64,000 nt of DNA from Deltaproteobacteria bacterium (GTDB lineage Bacteria > Myxococcota_A > Polyangia > Polyangiales > Ga0077539), in contig JAUXYJ010000055.1 of the NCBI GenBank assembly GCA_030694465.1, forward strand, positions 264,413-328,412. Direction: 5' to 3'. Positions 8,466-17,130 of the stretch are shown here, piece after piece. Every line of letters begins with the position of its first letter. The first letter of the stretch is position 1. The notes under the pieces are model-generated. The model saw nothing but the letters and a program-made list of their open reading frames with translations. It was not told where the DNA came from and ran no database searches. The position numbers and the translations under genes were made by a program.

Positions 8466-11264
8466 GTGAGTTTGGCCATGGGGTGTGCTGCGGAGAGTGA
8501 GCAAGTGGCCTCGTCGATCGCGTTGTCCGAGGGAGGCGTTCCGATCGACGCGATGGAGGCAGGGATGGCGATGGCAGAGCCCACGTTGCCAGTCCCACGA
8601 TCGAGTGCAGCGCTTAGGCGTCGCCCCACGTGGCCGAGGGACTTTGGCGCGAGCTTCGATGCGAGGCACGTTCATCTCAACGCGATCGTGATCAAGGTCG
8701 CAGATGGTGTGGGAATTCGCCTGCGAAGCGGTGTCTTTGCGCGGCCACCTGAGGCTCGTCGGCCCGACGATCTGGCACGACTCGACGCGCTCTCGGTCCG
8801 TGCGTCTGAGGCCACCGATGCAGACGTGCGATTGCAACAGATGCTGAGGACCGCGGGGGTGACAAGCGTGATGTCGCTGGTTCGTCAGGCCGACGAGGTG
8901 CAGGCCGAGCAGCTCCGTCAGCGCAACGAAGCCGGGAGCGGCACAGAGTTCGAAGACATGGCGTCATTCTTTATGCTGACGCTGCCGCGCGAAGACGAGG
9001 CCGCGACCCGCGAAGCCCTGACTGCGCTGCGCACGCTACCGTTTGTCGAGTACGCGTATGCACAACCGCATGCGTCGGGGCCACGAACGACACCGGCTTG
9101 CACCGACCAACTGCCAGGGATCACGCCGCTGATGCCCTCAAACGGCCTGCCAAGGTACCAAGCGGTGCCTCCTCCCACAGTCGTTGGGTTTACCTCGCCT
9201 CCTGGCACCATCGCAGCGGGCCACGACGTCGCATTTGCGCGCGCTACACCCGGCGGAAATGGCAGCGGGGTTGTGGTGACGGATGTCGAAGCAGCGATGG
9301 AATTGGAACATGAGGACCTGCCCGCGATGGCTTCGGCGTACGTCGCCCTACTTGATCAACAGCACGGCACCGCGGTGATGGGGATCCTCGTGGGATGTGA
9401 CAATGGCTTTGGCACGCGAGGGATCGCGCCCGCTGCGACGCCCCACTTCTACTCATCGGTTCCGTGGCCTGCTGTGGGAATCAACAGCGCGGTGAGCGTC
9501 ACGCCTCCGGGCAACGTGATTCTTGTCGAGGTCCAGATGGACAATTTTTCGACCAATGGCTGCTACACCTGCCAGGGGAGCCAAGTCTGCCTTGGGTGGG
9601 TCCCTGTCGAGTTCTACCCGGGCGAACATGCGGCCATTCGCTCTGCGACACAGTCTGGCCGGATCGTGGTCGAGCCTGCGGCCAATGCACAGAAGGACCT
9701 CGATTTTTTCCCAGATCTACGACGCACCCCAACAGATCCGACCAAGTTTAGCGGCGCGGTCATGGTCGGCGGAGTGATGACGGGAGACGCTTCAGACGGT
9801 CAACATGCTACCGCCTGCAGTGGCGAACCTGGTTCCGAGGCCATTGCTGGCAGTAACGCAGGTTCACGGCTTGATCTCTCTGCTTGGTATTCACAAGTGG
9901 ATACTCTCGGGTATGGCAATGGAAACCCTTCGTGGGACTATCGACACAACACAGATAACCCCAGCGATCCTCGGCAGTGGTACACGGACAAGTTCAGCGG
10001 GACATCTTCAGCCTCAGCCATCATCGCCGGCGGGCTGACATCCTTGGTCGGGATGTATAGAGCCCACAACGGATCCGCTACGAATGCTCCGATGCCCGCG
10101 GAGTTCTTGGGGCGAACAGGACGCCGCCAGATCCTGTTGGCGGGCGGAGGCCCGTCGGTTGGCCCGACTCTCCAGCTCGGGATGGCTGCGGCTGCGTTTC
10201 GCGACCGAACCATGGGAGACTCGGACCCCACGACGCTTTCTGCCCTGCAGTCTGCAACCAACGTGCAGGATCGTGTGTTGGTTGTCGGCCGAAAGCCCAA
10301 CGGGCACGCGAACTACAACGTCCTGCGCGGCGGAGCTTGGTACGGCTGGGCTGATCTTCCCCTTTGGCAGAGTGCAGTCGTCGGGGCCGAAGTGTCTACG
10401 CTCACGATTGCTCCGACGGTCGCAAAGGTCGATGCCTTTCACGTGGATTCGTCGGGGCGACTCGTAGTTGCCCGGATGGAGAACATTGATCCGGTTGCGC
10501 TGCCAGGTTCGCCCGCGATTGGCTTCGGGGCTTGGGCTTTGGCCACAGCAAGTGAACCCGGGGGATTGGTGAGCGCGACGCCGGTGGTGTTCTTCGCAGG
10601 CTACGAAGAGGTCTTTGCGCGGACCTCTACGGGGGGCCTTCGTTGGTACTACCGAAGCAGCGCCGCTGGAGGTTCTTTTGTTGCCAGCAATGTGACGATG
10701 CCCAGCCCGATCACGATCGGTTCGACCCTCAAGGCTGTCGTGCCAGTGCCTGGTCGCGTGGACCTCTACGCGTTGAACACTGCAGGTGCGCTCTTTCGAG
10801 CGACTTCGATCAACGGCGGGGCTTTGGTGGGCTGGACTGCAGTGCCTGGCGCGTCGGGTGGCATCACGCACTTTGACGTCGCACGCATAAGCCCCAGCAG
10901 GGTCTTGGTCGCGGTCGCTTGGTCTGGCGGGACGAGTGTGCTTGTCCACGACGTCAACAACAACACGGTCGTCTCAAGCAGCCAGGCCGACACTCAACTC
11001 TCGACCTCCGTCTCTGTAGTCTCAGAGCTCGTCAACGGCGTTGCGCGCCTTGTCTCGCGCCGTGCCAACGGCACTGTGGACGCTCGGACAATCTACAACG
11101 GCACGATCCTCTCGACGGGCACTGCGTACGCATTCGACTCGGTCAATCCAGGCAGCCGCGTGCTCACGGTGCCGTGGCAGCGACAGGTGGCTCTCGCGAT
11201 GGTGCTCGGTGGCGACAGTCGTCCTCGGTTTCGCGTCCTTGATGCGCTCTATCCCCGTAACTGA
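8466..11264 (+). CDS. Subtilisin-like (S8) secreted serine protease lipoprotein, leader out of frame
   Basis: The ORF has 932 residues. The catalytic triad is visible: Asp near 273 (VVVTDVEAAMELEHEDLP), His near 300 (QQHGTAVMG), Ser near 514 (SGTSSAS). Residues 60-200 resemble an inhibitor-like propeptide ending in FVEYAYAQP. The C-terminal 370 residues are Gly/Trp-rich and repetitive, perhaps a beta-propeller. The GTG at 8466 gives only a stub before the lipobox-like LAMGC; the natural start is probably ATG 8420, separated by the 8-bp repeat. It likely degrades protein outside the cell. The last residues, RFRVLDALYPRN, recur as remnants downstream. Confidence 0.85.
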   Translation: MSLAMGCAAESEQVASSIALSEGGVPIDAMEAGMAMAEPTLPVPRSSAALRRRPTWPRDFGASFDARHVHLNAIVIKVADGVGIRLRSGVFARPPEARRPDDLARLDALSVRASEATDADVRLQQMLRTAGVTSVMSLVRQADEVQAEQLRQRNEAGSGTEFEDMASFFMLTLPREDEAATREALTALRTLPFVEYAYAQPHASGPRTTPACTDQLPGITPLMPSNGLPRYQAVPPPTVVGFTSPPGTIAAGHDVAFARATPGGNGSGVVVTDVEAAMELEHEDLPAMASAYVALLDQQHGTAVMGILVGCDNGFGTRGIAPAATPHFYSSVPWPAVGINSAVSVTPPGNVILVEVQMDNFSTNGCYTCQGSQVCLGWVPVEFYPGEHAAIRSATQSGRIVVEPAANAQKDLDFFPDLRRTPTDPTKFSGAVMVGGVMTGDASDGQHATACSGEPGSEAIAGSNAGSRLDLSAWYSQVDTLGYGNGNPSWDYRHNTDNPSDPRQWYTDKFSGTSSASAIIAGGLTSLVGMYRAHNGSATNAPMPAEFLGRTGRRQILLAGGGPSVGPTLQLGMAAAAFRDRTMGDSDPTTLSALQSATNVQDRVLVVGRKPNGHANYNVLRGGAWYGWADLPLWQSAVVGAEVSTLTIAPTVAKVDAFHVDSSGRLVVARMENIDPVALPGSPAIGFGAWALATASEPGGLVSATPVVFFAGYEEVFARTSTGGLRWYYRSSAAGGSFVASNVTMPSPITIGSTLKAVVPVPGRVDLYALNTAGALFRATSINGGALVGWTAVPGASGGITHFDVARISPSRVLVAVAWSGGTSVLVHDVNNNTVVSSSQADTQLSTSVSVVSELVNGVARLVSRRANGTVDARTIYNGTILSTGTAYAFDSVNPGSRVLTVPWQRQVALAMVLGGDSRPRFRVLDALYPRN

Positions 11265-11279
11265 GTAGGAGAAATGCTT

Positions 11280-11639
11280 ATGAAAATCAAGTTTGCCTTG
11301 GGCCTGGTCCTGCTGAGTGCTGCATCTCAGGCTTGCGGTGCGAATCCGAATCTGCCGCCGTATTGCGTGAGTTTTTACTTTGTTGAAGGTGGCAATCGCA
11401 CGCAAATTATCGACGCTTACGTGGAGGTGATCAGTGGTCCTGAAATGTCAGCTGGGCGGCTTCTGTCATACGGAAGCAATAGTGTTTCGACCCACTTACT
11501 TTGTCGCGGGACCAGCGAAGTGATGTTTGGTCACGCTGACTTCTTACCCACGCGCTTGACCTACACGTCCCCACGCGACCGCGATCCCCAATCCAATAAC
11601 TTCACCGACGTAGTCGCCGTGACACTCGTCCGACGCTAA
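11280..11639 (+). CDS. Small secreted lipoprotein, array member 1
   Basis: The protein has 119 residues and follows the protease after 15 bases. The second ATG is chosen because GGAG sits 8 bases before it. A signal peptide ends near SQACG, though its lipobox is imperfect. The mature part has conserved YCV and LCRGT cysteines and a C-terminal block FGHADFLPTRLTYTSPRDRD ending in VTLVRR. This fits a small beta-sandwich similar to carboxypeptidase-regulatory-like domains (inference). Four paralogs follow in tandem. Function is unknown; an inhibitor, chaperone or surface partner of the protease is conceivable. Confidence 0.8.
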   Translation: MKIKFALGLVLLSAASQACGANPNLPPYCVSFYFVEGGNRTQIIDAYVEVISGPEMSAGRLLSYGSNSVSTHLLCRGTSEVMFGHADFLPTRLTYTSPRDRDPQSNNFTDVVAVTLVRR

Positions 11640-11656
11640 CTGCCCGCGCGACCGCC

Positions 11657-11739
11657 GAGGCCTCGGTTTGCACAGCGATTCTCTTTACGAACGGGGCCCG
11701 TGAGTTTGTGTCCTCGACGGACTCTATCCCCGTAACTGA
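11657..11739 (+). repeat. Protease-tail remnant, copy 1
   Basis: This stretch translates to a tail related to the end of the protease (VCTAILFTNGAREF then VLDGLYPRN) but has one base deleted, giving GAGTTTGTG in place of GAGTTTCGTG. It occupies the gap before the second lipoprotein gene. Confidence 0.75.
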
Positions 11740-11753
11740 TTGGAGAAATGCTT

Positions 11754-12122
11754 ATGAAAACAACGATTGTATCTCGTGTATTCGCGCTGGGCCTTGCCTC
11801 GGTGAGTGTCGCGATCATCTCGTGCCAAGGCATGCCGCAGGACGTCCCGTGTGTCCGAGTCATCGTGGTTGGAGGTGCGAACCGAACGCCCGTAATTAAC
11901 CCGACGCTAGCAGTGGTCAGTGGTCCGGATCAGGGCCAAGTCGGGTACGCGTATGAGACTTCGCGGATTTTGATGCATGCGATGTGTCGCGGGACCAACG
12001 TGATTGAACTCTCGCATCCGGACCACTTGCCAACGCGCTTGACCTACACGTCCCCACGAGACCGCGATCCCCTGTCCAACGACTTCACCGACGTCATCAC
12101 CGTGACGCTCACGCCTCGGTAG
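11754..12122 (+). CDS. Small secreted lipoprotein, array member 2 (divergent N-terminus)
   Basis: The protein has 122 residues. It has a clear lipoprotein signal (MKTTIVSRVFALG... ending IISC), the best lipobox of the five, and a leader unlike the MKIKFALGLV of its neighbours. The mature part keeps the PCV cysteine, MCRGT, SHPDHLPTRLTYTSPRDRD and VTLTPR. It starts 474 bases after member 1, with GGAG 8 bases before the ATG. The leader swap within an otherwise conserved unit suggests recombination or an independent duplication. Role unknown. Confidence 0.8.
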   Translation: MKTTIVSRVFALGLASVSVAIISCQGMPQDVPCVRVIVVGGANRTPVINPTLAVVSGPDQGQVGYAYETSRILMHAMCRGTNVIELSHPDHLPTRLTYTSPRDRDPLSNDFTDVITVTLTPR

Positions 12123-12139
12123 CGGCGAGAGCGACCGCC

Positions 12140-12223
12140 GAGGCCTCGGTTTGCACAGCGATTCTCTTTACGAACGGGGCCCCAGAGTTTCGTGTCCTCG
12201 ACGGACTCTATCCTCGTAACTGA
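12140..12223 (+). repeat. Protease-tail remnant, copy 2
   Basis: 84 bases, in frame to a TGA, encode EASVCTAILFTNG followed by AREFRVLDGLYPRN-like residues. This is homologous to the protease C-terminus (VALAMVLGGDSRPRFRVLDALYPRN region) and lies just before lipoprotein 3. Confidence 0.8.
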
Positions 12224-12237
12224 CTGGAGAAATGCTT

Positions 12238-12597
12238 ATGAAAATCAAGTTTGCCTTGGGCCTCGTGGTGTCGATCTTTGGCTACTACGGAGGCTGTGCT
12301 CCACCGATTGAGCCGCCTGCCTGCGTCTCGTTTTCTTTCGTCGAGAGTGGCAATCAAGTTGCGGTTCGTGATGCCTACTTGGATGTCGAGAGTGGGCCTG
12401 AATCCACGCGCCAACGTGCGTACAGTCACGGAAGCAACTCCATTGGGATGCATGCGTTCTGTCGTGGGACCCATGTGCTCGTGTTTGGCCACACAGACTT
12501 CTTACCCACGCGCTTGACCTATACGTCCCCACGAGATCGAGATCTGCGAGGCAACGACTTCACCGACCAAGTCACGGTGACGCTCACGCCTCGGTAG
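12238..12597 (+). CDS. Small secreted lipoprotein, array member 3
   Basis: The protein has 119 residues. The leader MKIKFALGLVVSIFGYYGG precedes Cys. The mature domain has PACVSFSFVESGN, DAYLDVESGPES, AFCRGT, FGHTDFLPTRLTYTSPRDRD and VTVTLTPR. It is closest to member 4, with the same DVESGPEST segment. Upstream spacing and ribosome-binding site match the others. Unknown function; the domain pattern suggests a small carboxypeptidase-regulatory-like beta-sandwich anchored on a membrane. Confidence 0.8.
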   Translation: MKIKFALGLVVSIFGYYGGCAPPIEPPACVSFSFVESGNQVAVRDAYLDVESGPESTRQRAYSHGSNSIGMHAFCRGTHVLVFGHTDFLPTRLTYTSPRDRDLRGNDFTDQVTVTLTPR

Positions 12598-12614
12598 CGG
12601 CGAGAGCGACCCAA

Positions 12615-12698
12615 CAGGCCTCGGTTTGCACAGCGATTCTCTTTACGAACGGGGCCCGTGAGTTTCGCGTCCTCGACGGACTCTATCCCCGTAACTGA
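12615..12698 (+). repeat. Protease-tail remnant, copy 3
   Basis: 84 bases in frame to TGA encode QASVCTAILFTNGAR and EFRVLDGLYPRN, the same protease-like tail. It sits before lipoprotein 4. Confidence 0.8.
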
Positions 12699-12712
12699 CT
12701 GGAGAAATGCTT

Positions 12713-13072
12713 ATGAAAATCAAGTTTGCCTTGGGCCTGGTCGTAGTGAGTTCAGCATCGCAGGGTGGCTGTGCCAATCCTATCCCACCACCAGCGTGCG
12801 TTGTCTTTTCCTTTGTTGAGAATGGCAATCAGGTCGCAGTGCGGGACGCCTATTTGGACGTGGAAAGTGGGCCTGAGTCCACGCGCTCAAGAGCGTTTTC
12901 CCACGGCAGCAACTCGATTGCGATGGGAGCGTTCTGTCGTGGGACCAATGTGCTTGTGTTTGGCCACGAAAACTTCTTACCCACGCGCTTGACCTACACA
13001 TCCCCACGAGACCGCGATCCCCTCTTCAACGACTTCACCGACCAAGTCACGGTGACACTCGTCCGACGCTAA
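12713..13072 (+). CDS. Small secreted lipoprotein, array member 4
   Basis: The protein has 119 residues, with leader MKIKFALGLVVVSSASQGG then Cys. The mature part has PACVVFSFVENGN, DVESGPEST, AFCRGT, FGHENFLPTRLTYTSPRDRD and VTVTLVRR. It is very similar to member 3 over the mature domain, but its leader resembles member 1 (SSASQ/SAASQ) and its 3' end is the member-1 type (VTLVRR), so units look like mosaics. Unknown role, presumably shared with the array. Confidence 0.8.
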   Translation: MKIKFALGLVVVSSASQGGCANPIPPPACVVFSFVENGNQVAVRDAYLDVESGPESTRSRAFSHGSNSIAMGAFCRGTNVLVFGHENFLPTRLTYTSPRDRDPLFNDFTDQVTVTLVRR

Positions 13073-13089
13073 CTGCCCGCGCGACCGCC

Positions 13090-13173
13090 GAGGCCTCGGT
13101 TTGCAAAGCGATTCTCCTCACGAACGGGGCCCCTGAGTTTCGCGTCCTCGACGGACTCCATCCTCGTAACTGA
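13090..13173 (+). repeat. Protease-tail remnant, copy 4
   Basis: 84 bases in frame to TGA encode the protease-like tail ending EFRVLDGLHPRN. It lies before lipoprotein 5. Confidence 0.8.
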
Positions 13174-13187
13174 CTGGAGAAATGCTT

Positions 13188-13547
13188 ATGAAAATCAAGT
13201 TTGCCTTGGGCCTCGTGGTGTCGATCTTTGGCTGCTACGGAGGCTGTGGGGGGCCAGTCCTTCCTCCCTACTGTGTGACCTTTCGCTTTGAAGAAGCAGG
13301 CAACCGTATGCCTGTCACCAACGCGTACATGGATCTCGTGAGCGGTCCCGATGCTCCACTGACGCGCGTCGTCTCGTACGACACCGACCGGGTGATTGTC
13401 GGGTATCTGTGCCGCGGGACGAGTGAGCTTGAGTTCGGTCACGCAGACTTCTTGCCCAAGCGATTGACCTACACGTCCCCGCGCGACCGAGACCGCCGGA
13501 CCAATGACTTCACGGACAGTGTCGTCGTGACGCTCACGCGTCGCTAG
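13188..13547 (+). CDS. Small secreted lipoprotein, array member 5
   Basis: The protein has 119 residues. The leader is nearly that of member 3 (MKIKFALGLVVSIFGCYGG then Cys). The mature domain is the most divergent in its middle (PYCVTFRFEEAGN, MDLVSGPDAP) but keeps LCRGT, FGHADFLPKRLTYTSPRDRD and VVTLTRR. It ends 1 base before the right-hand copy of the mqo 3' repeat, so it is the last gene of the inserted block. Function unknown. Confidence 0.8.
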   Translation: MKIKFALGLVVSIFGCYGGCGGPVLPPYCVTFRFEEAGNRMPVTNAYMDLVSGPDAPLTRVVSYDTDRVIVGYLCRGTSELEFGHADFLPKRLTYTSPRDRDRRTNDFTDSVVVTLTRR

Positions 13548-13548
13548 T

Positions 13549-13586
13549 CGCGATTGGACTGCAGAATCCCTGGGGATCGCGAAGAG
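13549..13586 (+). repeat. Direct repeat, right copy of mqo 3' end
   Basis: 37 of 38 bases match 8252-8289. Reading on gives DWTAESLGIAKS and a TAG stop, whose bases overlap the stop of the convergent DUF389 gene. That tight junction suggests this copy is the ancestral mqo end and that everything between the copies is a later insertion. Confidence 0.9.
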
Positions 13587-15314
13587 TTAGCGATCGCCGT
13601 CGCCCGCGCTGCCCGCGTCGCCCGAAGGTTGGACCGTAGCAGCAGCGGCTGCAGGAGGAGCCTCGGGCGTACACGAGCCTCGCACGATGCGCGCGGTGCT
13701 GGGCCCTGACGTGATCGTGCGTCGTACGGTGCGCGGCATGCTCGCGGCGAGCGTATCGATGGCCGCGTTGTAGGCCGCAGTTGTGGCAGGGAGCGGCCCG
13801 CGGGGAGGCGCGACGTCTTCGATACAGAGCGAGAGCACCGCGTGGTCGCGGGCCCGCTCGACGGCGCGAGAGAGTGCGACGATCCCAGTCAAATCCCTCG
13901 GATCTAGGACGATGGGGTCCGAGGTGATCGAGTCGGTACGGACCTTTACGGTGCCGAGCGACTCCGAGGAGAGCGCGCGGCTCAGAGCCTCGCGGGCAGC
14001 GTCGCCCAGGGGCGCGCCGAGATGGATGATCGTGAACATCACCGCGGGGCCCGTCGTGGTGACATCGATCTCAAGCGGGATGCCTGCGCTGTCTTCGGGC
14101 CACTGCGCGCGTACACGGCGATCGAGCACAGCGCGTGCGGGGTTCACCTGCAATTCGGGCGAGACGGCCGCAGGCGCGGCGGCAACGACCCTGGGCATCT
14201 CTCGCAGCGAGGACTCGAGGCCCGCGACCTGCGAGGCGTCGGGGACCGCGACGACCTCGGCGCGCACGAGGCCTCCGGTGGCGGCACGTACGATGCGCTC
14301 AAGCTCTTCGCGTGTGCGGTCGGCCTGCGCGGGCTGGCCGAGGATCACCAACGAGACATCCACGGTACGGCGATCGAGGCGCACACGCTGCTCAAGGACA
14401 GGGCGCGAGATCGCGGCGATGGCCTGGGCGACGGCGGTGCGCGCACGGACCTGCCACACGACCTCGTCGAGGCCGCGACGGAGCGGGAGATACACGGCGA
14501 TTAACAGCGCGACGGGCATGAAAATTCGGAGCAGTGGGCTCATGCGTTTGCCCAAGAGCGCAGAGACCTTGGTGGCCACCCAGCGCGAAAACCGCGCGCG
14601 GCCGTCGCGCTCGAGCTCGTCGTGTTCGAGCTGTTCGGTTGGGACTTGGTTAAAGCCCGCGACGAGAAAAGCCAGCGTCGCGATCACGATGATGGCGACG
14701 CAGTTGGTGAGAAACAGCAGGGCTGCGCCTCCGGCCATCGTGTACGAACGCACGCCAATGCCGTAGCCACAGACACAAATGGGCGGCACGAGCGAGATAC
14801 CGATCGAGGTTCCAGCGGCGGTGGTGGCCACGTCGGCGTCGGTCTTCATCGCGGCGTACGCCCCTGCGAGCGCGCAGAACACCGCGGTCACGAGGTCTAA
14901 GAGCGTGGGCGCGGTGCGCGCGGTGATCTCGGGATTTGCCTCGTGAAAGGGCAACAGCACCGTGACGATCGCCGAGAAGCCGACGAGCATCGCGACGCTC
15001 CAGAGCACACGCGCGCCGGATCTCAGGGTGAGAAACGGTGAACCCGTTGCGAAGCCCATGCCGAGGCCCAGGATGGGTCCCATGAGCGGGGCGACGAGCA
15101 TCGCGGCGATCACGACCGCGGTGCTTCCAGTGACTAAACCCAGCGTGGCGATGCCGCCGGACACTACGAGCTGAAACCAGTAGCTGGTGGACTCGGTCGT
15201 ATCGCGGCGGAGCATCACGGCGACGTGATCGACGCGTTGGCTCGGGAGACAGCCCAGTAGCGAAGCGAGCTTGTCCTGCAAACGAACGATCGAAAGTGAA
15301 AACTGACTCGTCAT
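13587..15314 (-). CDS. DUF389-family integral membrane protein
   Basis: The protein has 575 residues. The first 230 residues hold about six membrane segments with the family pattern (STAVVIAAMLVAPLMGPILGLG and TAAGTSIGISLVPPICVCGYG). After a charged linker (ELERDGRARFSRWVATK) comes one more hydrophobic segment near 265-280. A soluble domain of about 300 residues follows, containing BON-like alpha/beta segments and a Pro/Ala-rich tail. DUF389 proteins are uncharacterised inner-membrane proteins. The stop codon abuts the repeated mqo end. Confidence 0.85.
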   Translation of the reverse strand: MTSQFSLSIVRLQDKLASLLGCLPSQRVDHVAVMLRRDTTESTSYWFQLVVSGGIATLGLVTGSTAVVIAAMLVAPLMGPILGLGMGFATGSPFLTLRSGARVLWSVAMLVGFSAIVTVLLPFHEANPEITARTAPTLLDLVTAVFCALAGAYAAMKTDADVATTAAGTSIGISLVPPICVCGYGIGVRSYTMAGGAALLFLTNCVAIIVIATLAFLVAGFNQVPTEQLEHDELERDGRARFSRWVATKVSALLGKRMSPLLRIFMPVALLIAVYLPLRRGLDEVVWQVRARTAVAQAIAAISRPVLEQRVRLDRRTVDVSLVILGQPAQADRTREELERIVRAATGGLVRAEVVAVPDASQVAGLESSLREMPRVVAAAPAAVSPELQVNPARAVLDRRVRAQWPEDSAGIPLEIDVTTTGPAVMFTIIHLGAPLGDAAREALSRALSSESLGTVKVRTDSITSDPIVLDPRDLTGIVALSRAVERARDHAVLSLCIEDVAPPRGPLPATTAAYNAAIDTLAASMPRTVRRTITSGPSTARIVRGSCTPEAPPAAAAATVQPSGDAGSAGDGDR

Positions 15315-15589
15315 GAGCGGCGCTCCAACAGAGGGATCAGCGCAGCGCTGTCACGGTGTGACACGCAGCGCTGGGGTGTGTGAAAAAGAGCAATGAGCGG
15401 GCGCGTGTTGTGGTGCGTGATGGGACTTACGCTCACTTGCAACCGAGAGGCAAACAGGGTCTTCACGGTCGCGCACCCCCGCGCACCGTTTGTCATTCGT
15501 CGCAATGGGTGCGTGGTACATGGGTCGCAATGGGGCGCATTGCGCTCGCATCCTAGACCCACTTTGCTCAATGAATTTGCACAAACGCC

Positions 15590-17125
15590 ATGACGAACCT
15601 CCCCTCTCCGCTTGAGCGCACAGGCTCACTCTTCGGAGGTCTCCGCGCAGATTTTCGTCGCCGAATGCCTGCCTTTGCGTCGGACTTTGCCGACGGCGTG
15701 AACCCTTCGGTTTTTGCTGCCGTTCTGTTCTTGTTTTTCGCATGTCTCGCGCCGGGCGTCGCGTTTGGCGGGCTAATGTCCGTCGCGACGCAGGGTGACA
15801 TCGGCGTGGTCGAGATGCTCGTGGCGACCGCGGGCTGCGGAGTGATCTACGCGCTCACCTCGGCGCAGCCGCTGACCATCTTGGGAGGCACGGGGCCGCT
15901 GCTGATCTTTACGCAGCTGCTCTATGGCATGTGCCAATCGCTGCATGTGCCGTTCTTGCCCACGTACGCGTGGGTGGGGCTGTGGTCTGCGCTGTGGGTC
16001 GTCGTGATGGTGGCGACGGACGCGAGCTCTTTGCTCAAGTATTTTACAAGGTTTACCGACGAGACCTTTGGCGCGCTCATCTCGATCATCTTCGTCGTGC
16101 AGGCGCTCACGAGCGTCTTTGGGATGTTTAACAACCCCGAGCATGAGCACTCGACGGCGCTCTTCTCGGTGCTGCTCGCGCTCACGACCTATGTGATCGC
16201 GCGGCGGCTGGTTGAGTCACGTCGTGGACCCTACCTGCGCCGCACACTCCGCGAGCTCTTCGCTGATTTTGGCCCCGCGATCGCGGTGATCGCGGTCACG
16301 TTCGGGCGGCGGTTGTTGCCCGACGTGAGCGTCCCTGCGCTCCGTATGCCGATGACCTTTGCGACCACCTCGGGACGCCCCTGGCTCGTGGATCTGTTTG
16401 GAGTCCCGCAGTGGATTTGGTTCGCCGCGGCGGTGCCCGGCTTCTTGGTGGCGCTGCTGGTCTACCTCGACCAGAACATCACGGTGCGCTTGGTCAACAG
16501 CCCGCAGCACAAGCTCAAGAAGGGCGTTGGGTATCACCAAGATCTCTTTGTGACAGCGATTTTGCTCGCCGTTTGCTCGATGTTTGGGCTCCCGTGGCTC
16601 GTCGCCGCCACCGTGCGATCACTCAGTCACGTGCGTGCGCTGGCCAAATACGAAGACAACGCGCAGGGCGAATCGGTGATTGTGGGCATCCGCGAGAACC
16701 GGCTCTCGGGGCTGCTTATTCACGTGCTCGTAGGGTGTTCGCTCTTGGTCACCGGGCTCATGCGTCAGGTGCCTATGGCCGTGGTCTACGGGCTATTTCT
16801 CTACATGGGCATCTCGTCCATGCGCGGAAACCAGTTCTTCGAGCGCCTGCGCTTGTGGGTGATGGATCCCAACAAGATGCCCGATACGCACTACATGCGG
16901 CAGGTGCCCACGGGGGTGATTCACCGGTACACGTTGGCTCAGGGGCTCGCGCTCACCGTGATGTGGGTGGTCAAGTCGAGCGCGTTGGGGATTCTGTTTC
17001 CGCTGTTGATCGCGTTGCTGGTGCCCCTGCGCAATTTGCTCGGAAAATTGCTCGGTAAAGAGCACGTCGAGACCCTCGATCACGAAGAAGAACCCGGCGA
17101 AGAAGAAGACCGCAACACCGAGTAA
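15590..17125 (+). CDS. Bicarbonate/anion transporter-like protein (HCO3 cotransporter, SLC4-like)
   Basis: The protein has 511 residues with 10-13 predicted membrane segments. Segment AAVLFLFFACLAPGVAFGG and the block TSAQPLTILGGTGPLLIFTQLLY match the core of SLC4 anion exchangers, as does GVFLYMGISS-like text (YGLFLYMGISSMRGNQFFERL). The family usually carries bicarbonate, chloride or borate across membranes. The eukaryotic-type N-terminal cytoplasmic domain is absent, as is normal for bacterial members. The C-terminus is acidic (DHEEEPGEEEDRN). It stands alone between DUF389 and a radical SAM gene, so its ion is not deducible. Confidence 0.85.
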   Translation: MTNLPSPLERTGSLFGGLRADFRRRMPAFASDFADGVNPSVFAAVLFLFFACLAPGVAFGGLMSVATQGDIGVVEMLVATAGCGVIYALTSAQPLTILGGTGPLLIFTQLLYGMCQSLHVPFLPTYAWVGLWSALWVVVMVATDASSLLKYFTRFTDETFGALISIIFVVQALTSVFGMFNNPEHEHSTALFSVLLALTTYVIARRLVESRRGPYLRRTLRELFADFGPAIAVIAVTFGRRLLPDVSVPALRMPMTFATTSGRPWLVDLFGVPQWIWFAAAVPGFLVALLVYLDQNITVRLVNSPQHKLKKGVGYHQDLFVTAILLAVCSMFGLPWLVAATVRSLSHVRALAKYEDNAQGESVIVGIRENRLSGLLIHVLVGCSLLVTGLMRQVPMAVVYGLFLYMGISSMRGNQFFERLRLWVMDPNKMPDTHYMRQVPTGVIHRYTLAQGLALTVMWVVKSSALGILFPLLIALLVPLRNLLGKLLGKEHVETLDHEEEPGEEEDRNTE

Positions 17126-17130
17126 TTTGC

